Source of the DNA: Bradyrhizobium genosp. L
Lineage (GTDB): Bacteria > Pseudomonadota > Alphaproteobacteria > Rhizobiales > Xanthobacteraceae
Length of the DNA stretch: 64,000 nucleotides
Assembly: GCF_015624485.1 (NCBI RefSeq)
Contig: NZ_CP061378.1
Coordinates: 5,952,001-6,016,000, forward strand
Direction: 5' to 3'
Position numbers and translations under genes: made by a program. How positions within the stretch are numbered: the first letter of the stretch is position 1; every line of letters starts with the position of its first letter. The notes under the pieces are model-generated. The model saw only the letters and a program-made list of their open reading frames with translations. It was not told the origin of the DNA and did not search any database. Positions 29,131 to 39,133 of the stretch are shown here, one piece after another.

Positions 29131-30783
29131 TCAGGACACGTCGATCTGCTGCACCTTCTCGCGCAGCTCGTCGACCAGCACCCGCTTGTTTTCGGAATAG
29201 TCGATCGGGACCACGACGAGATGCACGCCGCCGCCGGCAAACGCCCGCTCCAGGGTCGGCACGATCGCCTCCGTGCTCTCGATCCGCGAGCCCTTGGCGC
29301 CATAGCTCTCGGCATATTTGACGAAATCCGGATTGCCGAAAGTGAGGCCGAAATCCGGGAAATGATCGACCGCCTGCTTCCAGCGGATCATGCCGTAGGC
29401 GGAATCCTCCAGGATCAGGATCACCAGGTTGAGCTTGAGCCGGACCGCGGTCTCCAATTCCTGTGAGTTCATCATGAAGCCGCCGTCGCCGCACACCGCG
29501 AGCACGCGGTTTTTGGGATAGAGCATCGCCGCCATCATCGCCGACGGCAGGCCGGCGCCCATGGTGGCGAGCGCATTGTCGAGCAGCAGCGAGTTCGCCA
29601 GCAGCGTGCGGTAGTTGCGTGCGAACCAGATCTTGTACATGCCGTTGTCAAGCGCGACGATGCCGTCCTCGGGGATCACCTGTCGCACGTCGTGCACGAT
29701 GCGCTGCGGCGTCGGCGGCCAGCGGCCCTCGGTGGCGCGGTCGGTGATCCTTGCCAGAATGCCTTCGCGCAGGCTCAACAATGCGCTGGCTTGCGGCAGC
29801 TTGCCCTCGACCCGGTTGGCCAGCAGTTCGAGGCTCGGGCCGACATCGCCGATCACCTCGACCTGCGGGAAGTAGACCTGCTCGACATTCGCCGCCGTGT
29901 AGCTGACATGGATCACCTGCGGCCCCTTGGGGCCCATGATGAAGGGCGGCTTCTCGATGGTGTCGTGGCCGATCGCGATGATCAAATCAGCGCGGTCGAT
30001 CGCCTCATGCACATAATCGCGCTCGCTCAGCGCCGCGGTGCCCATGTAGAGATTGGTGCCGCCGGACACCGTGCCCTTGCCCATCTGGGTCGTGAAGAAC
30101 GGAATTTTCGTCCGCCGCACGAAATCGCCGATCCCGGCAGTACTACGCGGGCGCGATGCGGCGGCGCCGAGCATGATCAGCGGCCGTTGCGCCTTCAGAA
30201 TCATCGCGGCGGCGCGGTCGAGCGCCGCGGCATGCGCGATCGGGATCTCGATCGGATGCGGCGACACCACGGCGAACGGCTCGGTTTCCTCGCCCGCGAT
30301 ATCCTCCGGCAATTCGAGCAGCACCGGCCCGGGCCGCTCCTGCATCGCGATCCGGAAGGCGTCACGGACCAGCGTCGGAATGGTTGCCGGGCTGATGATC
30401 TGCAGCGACAGTTTTGTGAGCGGACGGAAGGTGCCGACGATGTCGACGATCTGGAACTTGGCCTGACGGCTGCTCAGAACGCCCTTCTGTCCGGTCAGCA
30501 TCACCATCGGCATCGCGCCGAGCAACGCGTAGGCCGCGCCGGTGGTGAGGTTGAGCGCGCCGGGGCCGAGCGTCGTGATGCAGACGCCGGGCTTGCCGGT
30601 CAGCCGTCCATAGGTCGCCGCCATGAAGGCCGCGGCCTGCTCGTGGCGGGTCACGATCAGCTTGATCGAGGACGTGCGCAGGCTCTCGACGACATCGAGA
30701 TTCTCCTCGCCGGGAACGCCGAACACCCGTTCCACGCCCTCGTTCTCGAGGGCCTTGACCAGCAAATCGGAACCTTTGACCAT
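29131..30783 (-). CDS. Acetolactate synthase-like ThDP enzyme
   Basis: A 550-residue thiamine-diphosphate enzyme of the acetolactate synthase/oxo-acid decarboxylase family. The cofactor-activating glutamate is E48 (TRHEQAAAFMAATYGRLTGK), and the ThDP/Mg motif is GDGGFMMNSQELETAVRLKL near 440. The central domain is of the FAD/transhydrogenase type. No small regulatory subunit (IlvN) is adjacent and the flanking genes are for sugar metabolism, so a catabolic acetolactate synthase is as likely as a role in branched-chain amino-acid synthesis. It is probably first in the operon with pgm. Confidence 0.87.
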   Translation of the reverse strand: MVKGSDLLVKALENEGVERVFGVPGEENLDVVESLRTSSIKLIVTRHEQAAAFMAATYGRLTGKPGVCITTLGPGALNLTTGAAYALLGAMPMVMLTGQKGVLSSRQAKFQIVDIVGTFRPLTKLSLQIISPATIPTLVRDAFRIAMQERPGPVLLELPEDIAGEETEPFAVVSPHPIEIPIAHAAALDRAAAMILKAQRPLIMLGAAASRPRSTAGIGDFVRRTKIPFFTTQMGKGTVSGGTNLYMGTAALSERDYVHEAIDRADLIIAIGHDTIEKPPFIMGPKGPQVIHVSYTAANVEQVYFPQVEVIGDVGPSLELLANRVEGKLPQASALLSLREGILARITDRATEGRWPPTPQRIVHDVRQVIPEDGIVALDNGMYKIWFARNYRTLLANSLLLDNALATMGAGLPSAMMAAMLYPKNRVLAVCGDGGFMMNSQELETAVRLKLNLVILILEDSAYGMIRWKQAVDHFPDFGLTFGNPDFVKYAESYGAKGSRIESTEAIVPTLERAFAGGGVHLVVVPIDYSENKRVLVDELREKVQQIDVS

Positions 30784-30863
30784 GTCAGCCTCGCATCCTG
30801 GATTGCATGCTGTCGGGCGAGCATAGCCGCATCGCGTGCCGCCGCAAACTCCTCAACCCTTCC

Positions 30864-33524
30864 TCAGGGCTTGTGTGCCACGGCCCAGGCCGCGACCTCG
30901 GGCAGGACGCGCGCCACAAGGTCGGCGGAGATCGCGATCGATTCCTGCGCCCGCGCCACCATCACCCGCCCGCCGCTGGTCGATTGCGAGGGGGCGAAAG
31001 CTGCGAGCTGCGCCGCGTGGGCCTGATCGGTGAAATTGGTCATGAAGTTCGGGACGAACTGGTCGCGGAAGCCCGGCCCCTGCTTCGCCAGCAGCGCAGC
31101 GAAATTCGCCTGCACGAACTCCCAGGCGAGCTGCGGCTGCTCGCCGGTGGACGCAACGGTGTTGATCATCGGCAGCACAATCGTGTCGGGCAGCTCATTG
31201 GTCAGCGTCAGCGCCAGCGTCAACCGCGCCAGCTCGACATCGCGGGCGCCGGCCGCGGCGAAATAATAGCGCAGCCGCTCATTGGCGGCTGTGCTGCTGC
31301 GCGCGAGCGCGAGCAGCCGGTCATAGGTTGCCCGGTCGGCCGTGACGCCGACGACATGGGCGACGGCGTCGCGCAGCGCAGTCGGCAGCGTAGGGGGATC
31401 ATCGAGGAACGCCGCGAAGCGCCGTTTGGCCTCGGCGATCACGGCCTCGTCGCCGAGATCGCCAAGCGTCGAGATCAGCCCGGCGCGCAGCAGCGCGGTG
31501 TCATCGGTGGCGGGGCCGCCGTCCCAGCCGATCCGATCGAAAACCGGACGCAGCTTTGCGCGCGCGAAGGCCTGGATCGCCGGCCGCTCGGCATGGTCCC
31601 GTGACAGGCGGTTGAGCCCGGCAAAGGTGCCGATCACCTGGCTCCATACCGCGCGATGATCGCCGGTATCGAGCGCATCGAGCAGCGCGAGGTAGGACGA
31701 CGGGTCGGCGCGGCCGGCCTGCACCAGCGCCCAGCTGTCGGTCACGACGTTGAGCCGATCCTCGACCGACATCTGCGGCAAGGCATTCAGCAGCGCGCCG
31801 CGGTTCTTCGGGCCGTATTCGACCCGGTAATAGCCGATGTCGCCGAGGTTGACCTTGATGGCGTCGCCGCAGGCTCCGGCCGGAAGATCGCGGCTGCCTT
31901 GCAGCAGGATTTCATCGAACGGCTTGCCGCCCACCGGCCCGGCCGCAATCGGAATCCGCCACTTGCGCGCCGGCAGCGGCGCTGCGCCGGCCGGTGCGAC
32001 CACGAAGCGATCCTGCCGCAGCGCGAGGTGCTGCGAGCCGTCATCGCAGGCCGTCTCCGCGATCACCAGCGGCACGCCGTCCTGCTCGGTGAAGGATGCG
32101 GCCACGCTGGAGACATCCTTGCCGGCCGCGCTCTCCAGCGCCTGCCAGAGATCCGCCGTGGTCGAATTGCCGTAGGCATGCGCGGCCATGTATTTGCGAA
32201 TGCCGTCGCGGAACGCCTGCTCGCCGAGATAGCTCTCGAGCATTCGGATGAAGGCCTCGCCCTTGCTATAGGTGATGGCGTCGAACGCCGTGACCGCCTC
32301 GCTGTGGTCGGCGATCGGCTGCTGCACCGGATGCGAGGTGCGGCGGGCGTCGAGCGCCATTGCGAATTGCTTGCTGCTGGAGTCGTTCAGCCAGCTCTGC
32401 CATTGCGGATAAAAATGCTCGGAGGCCTTGGTCGACATCCAGCTGGCAAAACCCTCGTTGAGCCAGAGATTGTCCCACCAGGCCATGGTGACGAGATCGC
32501 CGAACCACATATGCGCCATCTCATGGGCGATGATGCCGAAGATGCCGCGCCGCGCGGTCTCCGCATTGGTCGCGGGATCGAACAGCAGCCGGCTCTCGAA
32601 GAAGGTGATGCCGCCCCAGTTTTCCATCGCGCCGCCGAACCCGCCGGGCACCGCGATCAGATCGAGCTTCGGCAGCGGATATTTCACGCCGAAATAGTCG
32701 TTGTAATAGCCGAGCAGCTTTGCCGCGCTGTCGAGCGCGAAGCGGCCCTGCTCGCTCTTGCCTTCGGTGGTCACGACGCCCACGGTGACGCCGCCGGCAT
32801 CCGCCGTGACGCGCTCCAGTTCACCGACCGTGAGCACGAACAGATAGCTCGACATCCTGGGTGTCGGCGCGAAGATGACCTTCTTCAGGCTGTCGCCGGC
32901 CGGCGCCTCGCTGACGACGGGCATATTGCCGACGGCGAGCAGATTGTTCGGGACCACGACGGAAAGCGCGAAGCTCGCCTTGAACACCGGCTCGTCCCAG
33001 CATGGAAAGATCCGCCTTGCGTCCGCCGGCTCGAGCTTGCTCGAGATCAAGCGCTTGGTGCCGGCCTTGGTCGGATAATCGACCGCGAACAGGCCGCTGC
33101 CGAATTTGTTGATCTGCGCCGTGAAGGCGATGCGAAGTTTGTGACGTCCCGCCGCAATCGGTTTGGCGAAGGTCAGGGTCGCCGTCTGCGCGGCGGTGTC
33201 GGTCGCCACCTCGGCGCGCTCCGCACCGTCATCGAGCCCGACCTCGCCGAACGTGGTGTTGATCGCGTTCAACGTGACCCGCACGGTCGGTTCGCGCACC
33301 TCGATGTCGACGGTTTCGACACCCGGCAAGGCGAGCGTCGTGAAATCCGGCGTCAGCTCGATCGCATAGTTCAGCGGGATGACCGTCTTCGGCAGCTTCC
33401 CCGGCGTGCCGTCGAAGGAGAATGTCGGCTCGGCATGCGCGCCTGCGGACGTCAACAGCAGCAGGGCCGCCACGGCGAGAGGACGCAGGAGCGATCCTTC
33501 GAGATGATTTACGAGCTTGTTCAT
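30864..33524 (-). CDS. Exported M1-family aminopeptidase
   Basis: An 886-residue zinc metallopeptidase. A signal peptide covers residues 1-31 (MNKLVNHLEGSLLRPLAVAA then LLLLTSAGAHA). The N-terminal exopeptidase motif is GAMEN at 298-302, the zinc site HEMAH at 334-338 with the third ligand E357 in NEGFA. A C-terminal ERAP1-like helical domain follows (about 560-880). It should remove N-terminal residues from periplasmic peptides. The start at 33524 is chosen for the signal peptide; the frame is open to 33716. It is divergent from the GH16 gene (182 bases between). Confidence 0.93.
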   Translation of the reverse strand: MNKLVNHLEGSLLRPLAVAALLLLTSAGAHAEPTFSFDGTPGKLPKTVIPLNYAIELTPDFTTLALPGVETVDIEVREPTVRVTLNAINTTFGEVGLDDGAERAEVATDTAAQTATLTFAKPIAAGRHKLRIAFTAQINKFGSGLFAVDYPTKAGTKRLISSKLEPADARRIFPCWDEPVFKASFALSVVVPNNLLAVGNMPVVSEAPAGDSLKKVIFAPTPRMSSYLFVLTVGELERVTADAGGVTVGVVTTEGKSEQGRFALDSAAKLLGYYNDYFGVKYPLPKLDLIAVPGGFGGAMENWGGITFFESRLLFDPATNAETARRGIFGIIAHEMAHMWFGDLVTMAWWDNLWLNEGFASWMSTKASEHFYPQWQSWLNDSSSKQFAMALDARRTSHPVQQPIADHSEAVTAFDAITYSKGEAFIRMLESYLGEQAFRDGIRKYMAAHAYGNSTTADLWQALESAAGKDVSSVAASFTEQDGVPLVIAETACDDGSQHLALRQDRFVVAPAGAAPLPARKWRIPIAAGPVGGKPFDEILLQGSRDLPAGACGDAIKVNLGDIGYYRVEYGPKNRGALLNALPQMSVEDRLNVVTDSWALVQAGRADPSSYLALLDALDTGDHRAVWSQVIGTFAGLNRLSRDHAERPAIQAFARAKLRPVFDRIGWDGGPATDDTALLRAGLISTLGDLGDEAVIAEAKRRFAAFLDDPPTLPTALRDAVAHVVGVTADRATYDRLLALARSSTAANERLRYYFAAAGARDVELARLTLALTLTNELPDTIVLPMINTVASTGEQPQLAWEFVQANFAALLAKQGPGFRDQFVPNFMTNFTDQAHAAQLAAFAPSQSTSGGRVMVARAQESIAISADLVARVLPEVAAWAVAHKP

Positions 33525-33706
33525 GGGATGAGGGTCAACGCGGATTCCCGGGAGAGACATCCGCCAATCTAGGGGAGAAAACGTGGATGCGAAACTGACA
33601 AGGTCGCGATTCCGATGCTGATTGCTTGTTGCTCGACCGCGGGATGAAAGGCTAACGTGGAGCGCTTCCCGTTCACTGCCGCCCCGACGCAATTCATGAC
33701 TGGCGA

Positions 33707-34708
33707 ATGACGACACGGTTTGCCATGACGATCAGCCTTGTTGCGGCGCTGACGCCGGCCTTTGCCGGCGATGGCACGGAGGACGCTCCGCTCGAATTGA
33801 CGCTGCCAGTGACCACCGATCCCGCGATGATCCAGTGCCGCCAGGTCGGCCCGCAGGGCACCATGTCGCTCGCCTTCCTGCCGCTGCACCGGACCTTCAA
33901 CGACGAGTTCGACGAGCATCCGCTGGCGAGCGGCCGCTGGGTGCCGCATTACGCCGGCGGCGCGGCGTGGCCGGAGGCACGCTACTGGGGCGGCGACGGC
34001 TCCGACTTCAAGCGCAAGACCAGCGCCAATGGCGAGCAGCAGATCTATGTCGATCCGCGCTATGCCGGACGCGGCTCCGCGCCGCTCGGCCTCGATCCGT
34101 TCCATGTCGAGAACGGCGTGCTCTCCATCACCGCCAGGCGCACGCCGGCCGAGCTGAAGGGCGTGCTGTTCAACAATGAATACACCTCCGGCATCCTGAC
34201 AACCCAGGGCACGTTCTCGCAAAAATACGGCTATTTCGAAATCCACGCCAAAATTCCGATCGGCACCGGCGTGTGGCCGGCCTTCTGGATGCTCGCCGAC
34301 AATGGCGGCTGGCCGCCGGAGGTCGACGTCGTGGAGGGGCGCGGACAGCGACCGGGCGATCTCGTGATGACGACGCATTGGCGCATTCCCGCGACCGGCA
34401 GGATCGAGCATTGCGGTTTCGATTTCTCGGTCACCGGCGCCGAGGCCGACTTTCACAATTACGGTGTGCTTTGGGAGCCGGACCGGCTGATCTATTTCAT
34501 CGACCGCAAGCCGGTCGCCGATATCGCGGTGCCGATCGGCTTCGACGATCCGATGTACATGATCGTCAATCTGGCGATGGGATCGAAATTCTTCGTCGGG
34601 GTCGGCTTCGTCGACGGCGAGTCGCCGGTGACGGTTTCGTTCGAGATCGACCGCATCTCCGCTTACCAGATCGACATGACCTTCGCGGGAGCCAGCAATG
34701 TTCGGTAA
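33707..34708 (+). CDS. Exported glycoside hydrolase family 16
   Basis: A 333-residue GH16 beta-jelly-roll enzyme with the catalytic signature E205-V-D207-V-V-E210 (PPEVDVVEGRG), nucleophile E205 and acid/base E210. The jelly-roll strands are visible around FNDEFDEHPLASGRW, GYFEIHAKIPIGTGVWPAFW and FHNYGVLWEPDRLIYFID. The N-terminus is a short signal peptide (MTTRFAMTISLVAALTPAFA); a second ATG six codons in is also possible. GH16 enzymes of this motif are usually endo-beta-1,3- or beta-1,3/1,4-glucanases. Its last 11 bases overlap the GH1 gene, so the two glucan-degrading enzymes are translationally coupled. Confidence 0.9.
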   Translation: MTTRFAMTISLVAALTPAFAGDGTEDAPLELTLPVTTDPAMIQCRQVGPQGTMSLAFLPLHRTFNDEFDEHPLASGRWVPHYAGGAAWPEARYWGGDGSDFKRKTSANGEQQIYVDPRYAGRGSAPLGLDPFHVENGVLSITARRTPAELKGVLFNNEYTSGILTTQGTFSQKYGYFEIHAKIPIGTGVWPAFWMLADNGGWPPEVDVVEGRGQRPGDLVMTTHWRIPATGRIEHCGFDFSVTGAEADFHNYGVLWEPDRLIYFIDRKPVADIAVPIGFDDPMYMIVNLAMGSKFFVGVGFVDGESPVTVSFEIDRISAYQIDMTFAGASNVR

Positions 34709-36152
34709 GTTCTCGCGCCGGCAGTTTGCGGGCCTTGCAGGCCTCTCGGCGCTGGGCCTGTCGGCGCCCGCCGCCGCGGCGGACAGTGCGCCCCGGCCGG
34801 ACAGCGCAAGCTTTCCTCCCGGTTTCCTTTGGGGCACCGCGACCTCGTCCTACCAGATCGAGGGCGCGGTCGACGAGGACGGCCGCGGCCGTTCGATCTG
34901 GGACACCTTCACCCACACGCCGGGCAAGATCGAGGACGGCACCACCGGCGACCGCGCCAATGATCATTATCACCGCTACAAGGAAGACGTCGGCCTGATC
35001 AAGGATCTCGGCGCGAAGGCCTATCGCTTCTCGATCGCCTGGCCGCGGGTGTTCCCCGACGGCACCGGCACGCCGAACCCGAAAGGCCTCGATTTCTACA
35101 ACCGCCTGGTCGACGAGCTCCTGGCCACCGGCATCGAGCCCTATGCCACGCTCTACCATTGGGACCTGCCGCAGGCGCTGCAGGACCGTGTCGGCGGCTG
35201 GCGCTCCAGCGACACGTCGAAGGCGTTCGCCGACTATGCCGGCTATGTCGCGGCGCGGCTGACCGACCGCGTCAAGAACATCTTCACCGTCAACGAGGTC
35301 GGGCGCTTCCTCTATTTCGGCTATGGCCTCGGCATCGACGCGCCCGGCCTGACGCTGCCGCCGGGCGAGGTGAACCAGGCGCGCCATCACGTCGCGCTCG
35401 GGCATGGTCTCGCGGTGCAGGCGATCCGCGCCAGCGGCCGCGCCGGCACGCGGGTCGGACCGGCCGAGAACATCACGGCCTGCGTGCCCGCGATCAACAC
35501 GCCGGACAACATCCGCGCCACCGAGACCGCGACGCGCGAGTTCAATTCGAGCTTCCTCGGCGTCGTGCTCGAAGGCAGATATACCGAGGGTTACCTGGCC
35601 TATTCCGGCAAGGACGCGCCGAAATTCACCGCCGAGGAATTGAAGATCATCTCGCAGCCCGTCGACTTCGTCGGGCTGAACATCTACGCGCCGCAATTCT
35701 ACATCGTCGCCACCGACCGCAAGCCGGGTTGGCAGCCGCTGCCGATGCCGGCCTCGTTCCCGCACATGAACTCGGAATGGCTGAAGATCGCGCCCGAGAC
35801 CATCTACTGGGCGCCGCGCATCGCCGCCAGGCTTTGGGACATCAAGAGCATCTATATCAGCGAGAACGGCACGTCCGGTGAAGACAAGATCCATCCCGAT
35901 GGACAGATCTACGACCTCGATCGCATCATGTTCCTGCGCAACTATCTCACCCAGCTGCAGCGCGCCACCAGCGAAGGCGTCCCGGTCCAGGGCTATTTCC
36001 TGTGGAGCCTGATGGATAATTTCGAATGGATCTTCGGCTACGAGAAACGCTTCGGCCTCTACCGGGTGGATTTCGAGAGCCAGGCGCGGGTACCGAAGCT
36101 GAGCGCCGCATTCTATCGCGACGTCATCGCGCGCAACGCGATCGGGGTGTGA
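34698..36152 (+). CDS. Tat-exported family 1 beta-glucosidase
   Basis: A 484-residue GH1 (beta/alpha)8-barrel glycosidase. The acid/base is E200 in FTVNEVG (TVNE in place of the usual T-F/L-NEP) and the nucleophile E389 in YISENGTS. The aglycone and glycone regions LWGTATSSYQIEGAVDEDGR and DNFEWIFGYEKRFGLYRVDF are typical. The N-terminus has a twin-arginine signal (FSRRQFAGLAGLSALGL ending AAA), unusual for GH1, which is mostly cytoplasmic. Coupled to GH16, it probably trims oligosaccharides from a beta-glucan in the periplasm. It converges with the maleylacetate reductase gene with only five bases between stops. Confidence 0.92.
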   Translation: MFGKFSRRQFAGLAGLSALGLSAPAAAADSAPRPDSASFPPGFLWGTATSSYQIEGAVDEDGRGRSIWDTFTHTPGKIEDGTTGDRANDHYHRYKEDVGLIKDLGAKAYRFSIAWPRVFPDGTGTPNPKGLDFYNRLVDELLATGIEPYATLYHWDLPQALQDRVGGWRSSDTSKAFADYAGYVAARLTDRVKNIFTVNEVGRFLYFGYGLGIDAPGLTLPPGEVNQARHHVALGHGLAVQAIRASGRAGTRVGPAENITACVPAINTPDNIRATETATREFNSSFLGVVLEGRYTEGYLAYSGKDAPKFTAEELKIISQPVDFVGLNIYAPQFYIVATDRKPGWQPLPMPASFPHMNSEWLKIAPETIYWAPRIAARLWDIKSIYISENGTSGEDKIHPDGQIYDLDRIMFLRNYLTQLQRATSEGVPVQGYFLWSLMDNFEWIFGYEKRFGLYRVDFESQARVPKLSAAFYRDVIARNAIGV

Positions 36153-36157
36153 CGATG

Positions 36158-37225
36158 CTATCCGGCCTGCGGCCGCCCACCGGTCCACGCCCGCGTGAGC
36201 AAATCGCGAATGCCGCTCTCTTCGATCGGTCGTGGATTCCAGTACGGATTCCTGGTCGCGAGCGCGGCGGCTTTTGCGATGCCATCCTCGGGCATGCCGA
36301 GCTCGGCAAGCGCGCGCGGCGCGCCGAGCCGGGCCGACAGCTCGAACAGGCCGTCGGCCGCATCGCGCGCGCCAAGCGCCCGCGCGGCGCGACCGATCGC
36401 TTCGGGTGCGGCCGGCGTGTTGTAGGCGATGGTGTGCGGCAGCAGCACCGCATGGGTCTCGGCATGCGGCAGGTCGAACAGCGCACCCACGGTGTGGCAA
36501 AGCTTGTGGTGCAGCGCCATCCCGACGGTGCCGAGGCAGACGGCACAGAGCCATGCGCCATACAGCGCGTCCGAGCGCGCATCGAGATCGTGCGGCCGCG
36601 CCATCACCTCGGGCAGCGAGGAGGCGAGCTTGGCGATCGCCTCCTCGGCCATCAGCGACGTGATCGGGTTGCCGTCGCGCGCATACAGCGCCTCGGCGGC
36701 ATGGGCGATCGCGTTGAGGCCGGAGATCGCGGAGAATTTGGCCGGCATCGAGAGCGTCAGATTGACGTCGTAGATCACGGCCTCGGGCAATATTTTCGGC
36801 GATGATTGCGTGGTCTTGACGCCGTCGACGGTCTCGCCGAGCACCGGCGTCATCTCGGAACCGGCATAGCTGGTCGGCAGGATCAGCTGCGGCAGGTCGG
36901 TGCGCAGCGCGATCGCCTTGCTCAGGCCCGTCGCTGCGCCCGCGCCGATCGCGACCACGCCGTCCGGCTTCAGTTCGTGCACCGTCTCCATCGCGCGCTG
37001 GGTCACCGCCTGGGGCGTGTGCACCACCGCGCCGTCGAACAGGCCGGCCATACGGCCGCCGGTCAGGCTCGCGAGATCGCCGAGCTCGGCCTGCTGCCGT
37101 CGGCTCGCCAGTACCAGCGCGCGCCTGATGCCGAGCCGGTCGAGCTCGTCCGGGAGGCTCGCGATGGTGCCCGTCCCGAACACGACCCGCATCGGGCTGA
37201 CTTGATAGGTGAACGACTGCGGCAT
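36158..37225 (-). CDS. Maleylacetate reductase (iron-containing alcohol dehydrogenase family)
   Basis: A 355-residue group III alcohol dehydrogenase. The N-terminus MPQSFTYQVSPMRVVFGTGT and the TSYAGSEMTPVLGETVDGVK segment are characteristic of maleylacetate reductases, and the length fits the group. A histidine-rich metal region HHKLCHTVGALFDLPHAETH lies near 240-260. The enzyme reduces maleylacetate to 3-oxoadipate in the lower pathway of resorcinol or chlorinated aromatic breakdown. The AraC-type regulator ends 16 bases upstream on the same strand, so they are co-transcribed. The intradiol dioxygenase that would make maleylacetate is not in the window. Confidence 0.87.
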   Translation of the reverse strand: MPQSFTYQVSPMRVVFGTGTIASLPDELDRLGIRRALVLASRRQQAELGDLASLTGGRMAGLFDGAVVHTPQAVTQRAMETVHELKPDGVVAIGAGAATGLSKAIALRTDLPQLILPTSYAGSEMTPVLGETVDGVKTTQSSPKILPEAVIYDVNLTLSMPAKFSAISGLNAIAHAAEALYARDGNPITSLMAEEAIAKLASSLPEVMARPHDLDARSDALYGAWLCAVCLGTVGMALHHKLCHTVGALFDLPHAETHAVLLPHTIAYNTPAAPEAIGRAARALGARDAADGLFELSARLGAPRALAELGMPEDGIAKAAALATRNPYWNPRPIEESGIRDLLTRAWTGGRPQAG

Positions 37226-37241
37226 GATCAGTCCCGTCCAA

Positions 37242-38219
37242 TCAGCCGCGCCGCCAGTCCCGTGGCGTGCAGCCGAAGCGATGCCTGAAGCGGCGCGTGA
37301 AATGCGACAGATCAGAGAATCCCCAGTCGAACGCGATGTCGCCGATCGCGCGCCCGAGCAGGAGAGGATCTCTAAGGTCGCGCGCCGCGCCGTCAAGCCG
37401 GCGGTCCATCACATAACCGGCAAAGCTGGTGCCGGCCCGCGCGAACAGCTTGTGGACATAGCGTTCGCTGATCGACACCGACGCGGCCACCGCGGCCGCG
37501 GTCAGACCGGGCTCGCGCAGCCTGCGTTCAACTGCGCGGCGCAGTGCGATCCAGGTCGCCTCCACGAGGCTGATGGACCCCATGTCGCGGCGACCGTCGC
37601 GCGACAGGCTCAAGGCAACGAGGTCGAGCAGCACGCCGAACAGCCGCGCATTTTCCTCTTCCGGCGTGTTCGGCGCGGCCGAATTCAACGCACGCGCCGT
37701 CTCCACGATCAGATGACCGACGAGCGGATCGTCGGACACCCGTGCCGGCTTGACCGCGAATGACGGCGGCAGACGATCCAGCAGCAGCTGCGCCGGCACC
37801 CAGAACGACGCGACATGCAGCGACGGGCCTCGACTGTGATGCAGGGCGAACAGCCGCGCGCTGTCGAAGATGCCGACCTGCCCGGCCGACAGCTCGACGT
37901 TGCGTCCGTCCTGCTCGATGCGGCAATGGCCGGCAAGTTTCAGATTGAGGTAGAAGCAGCTGCTGCTCGACGCCGCGATGTCGCTCGCCGAGCGCAGCAC
38001 GAGGTGGCCGGGAAATCTGACGCGATTGATGGCACCCGCACCGAGCCCGATCCGTTCGATTCGTGCCGGAAAGCTGGACTTGTCCGTCGGTTCCGGCGTC
38101 AGCTTCATGAACACTTGGCAGATCGCTTCCCGATAATAGGCGAATTGCTCGGCGGGCCGCACGTCCTCGGTATTCCAGGCCAGGCCCGGCACACCGTCGG
38201 GGCGAGCGATTTGTTGCAT
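37242..38219 (-). CDS. AraC-family transcriptional regulator
   Basis: A 325-residue AraC/XylS regulator. The C-terminal 100 residues hold two HTH motifs (AAAVAASVSISERYVHKLFA and DIAFDWGFSDLSHFTRRFRH). The N-terminal region (FAYYREAICQVFMKLTPEPT, SFYLN-like CFYLNLKLAGHCRIEQDGR) is the AraC-binding-like ligand domain of the NahR/XylS or FeaR type. It leads the maleylacetate reductase gene (16 bases) and diverges from an alpha/beta-hydrolase (160 bases between starts), which are its likely targets. The inducer is unknown. Confidence 0.9.
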   Translation of the reverse strand: MQQIARPDGVPGLAWNTEDVRPAEQFAYYREAICQVFMKLTPEPTDKSSFPARIERIGLGAGAINRVRFPGHLVLRSASDIAASSSSCFYLNLKLAGHCRIEQDGRNVELSAGQVGIFDSARLFALHHSRGPSLHVASFWVPAQLLLDRLPPSFAVKPARVSDDPLVGHLIVETARALNSAAPNTPEEENARLFGVLLDLVALSLSRDGRRDMGSISLVEATWIALRRAVERRLREPGLTAAAVAASVSISERYVHKLFARAGTSFAGYVMDRRLDGAARDLRDPLLLGRAIGDIAFDWGFSDLSHFTRRFRHRFGCTPRDWRRG

Positions 38220-38379
38220 CAGTTCACTCCGAGCCTAGTCCAGTGCAGCCTCAGCCAAGCGCCGCGGGCCCGGCTACCGCAATATCCGACAAACCGCCGC
38301 GCGACCCGTCGCGCCATAACCGGAAGCGAGCGTCGATCTAACCAAACCGCTCAAGGAAGCACAATTGGAGAAAGCCCAT

Positions 38380-39105
38380 ATGTCGACCTATGTTCTCGTC
38401 CATGGCGCCTGGCATACCGGCGCCGAGCTGGAGCCGGTGGCGGCGATCATCCGCGAGGCCGGCCATGTCGTGCATACGCCGACGATTGCGGGCAACCGGC
38501 CCGGCGACAAAAAGGACACCGGGCTTGCCGAGGCGATCCGGTCGATCGTGGACTATCTGGCCGAGCATGACCTGACCGACATCGTGCTGGTCGGCCACAG
38601 CTATGGCGGCATGGTCATCACCGGCGTTGCCGACGCGGCCGGCGACCGCATCCGCCGGCTGGTGTACTGGAACGCGTTCGTGCCTGACGATGGCGAGTGC
38701 CTCAACGACATGGTGCCGCCGACCTACCTCGGGCTGTTCGACGCGATCGCTGCCGAGCGTGGCGATGGCTCGGTGGTGCTGCCGTTCCCGATCTGGCGCG
38801 AGGCTTTCATCAACGACGCCGATCTCGAGACGGCGCAGCGCGCCTACGACGTGCTGAACCCGCATCCCTTGAAGACGTTTCAGGACAAGATCGCGCTCAA
38901 GACCAACCCGGCCGAAATGGGAATCGCGAAATCCTACGTCAACTGTACCGAGGACACCGCGATGCCGCACGGCCTGCCCTGGCACCCGCGGCTGTCGCAG
39001 AAGCTCGGCCTGTTCCGCCTGGTCCAGCTGCCGGGCAGCCACGAGCTGTGCTTCTCCAACCCGGCGCGCCTGGCGCAAGCCTTCCTCGACGCCGGCCGCG
39101 ATTAA
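38380..39105 (+). CDS. Alpha/beta-hydrolase (methylesterase-like)
   Basis: A 241-residue alpha/beta-hydrolase. The oxyanion segment LVHGAWHTGAE (6-16) and nucleophile elbow GHSYGG give the usual Ser; the catalytic histidine is in LPGSHELCFSNP. This architecture resembles the methyl-salicylate esterase/hydroxynitrile lyase group. The ATG at 38380 follows GGAGAAAG; a TTG five codons earlier is rejected for lack of a site. It is divergent from the AraC regulator of the maleylacetate reductase unit, so an aromatic ester is a reasonable but unproven substrate. Confidence 0.87.
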   Translation: MSTYVLVHGAWHTGAELEPVAAIIREAGHVVHTPTIAGNRPGDKKDTGLAEAIRSIVDYLAEHDLTDIVLVGHSYGGMVITGVADAAGDRIRRLVYWNAFVPDDGECLNDMVPPTYLGLFDAIAAERGDGSVVLPFPIWREAFINDADLETAQRAYDVLNPHPLKTFQDKIALKTNPAEMGIAKSYVNCTEDTAMPHGLPWHPRLSQKLGLFRLVQLPGSHELCFSNPARLAQAFLDAGRD

Positions 39106-39133
39106 AAATGTGAAGCTTTGTCCTCATTCACCG

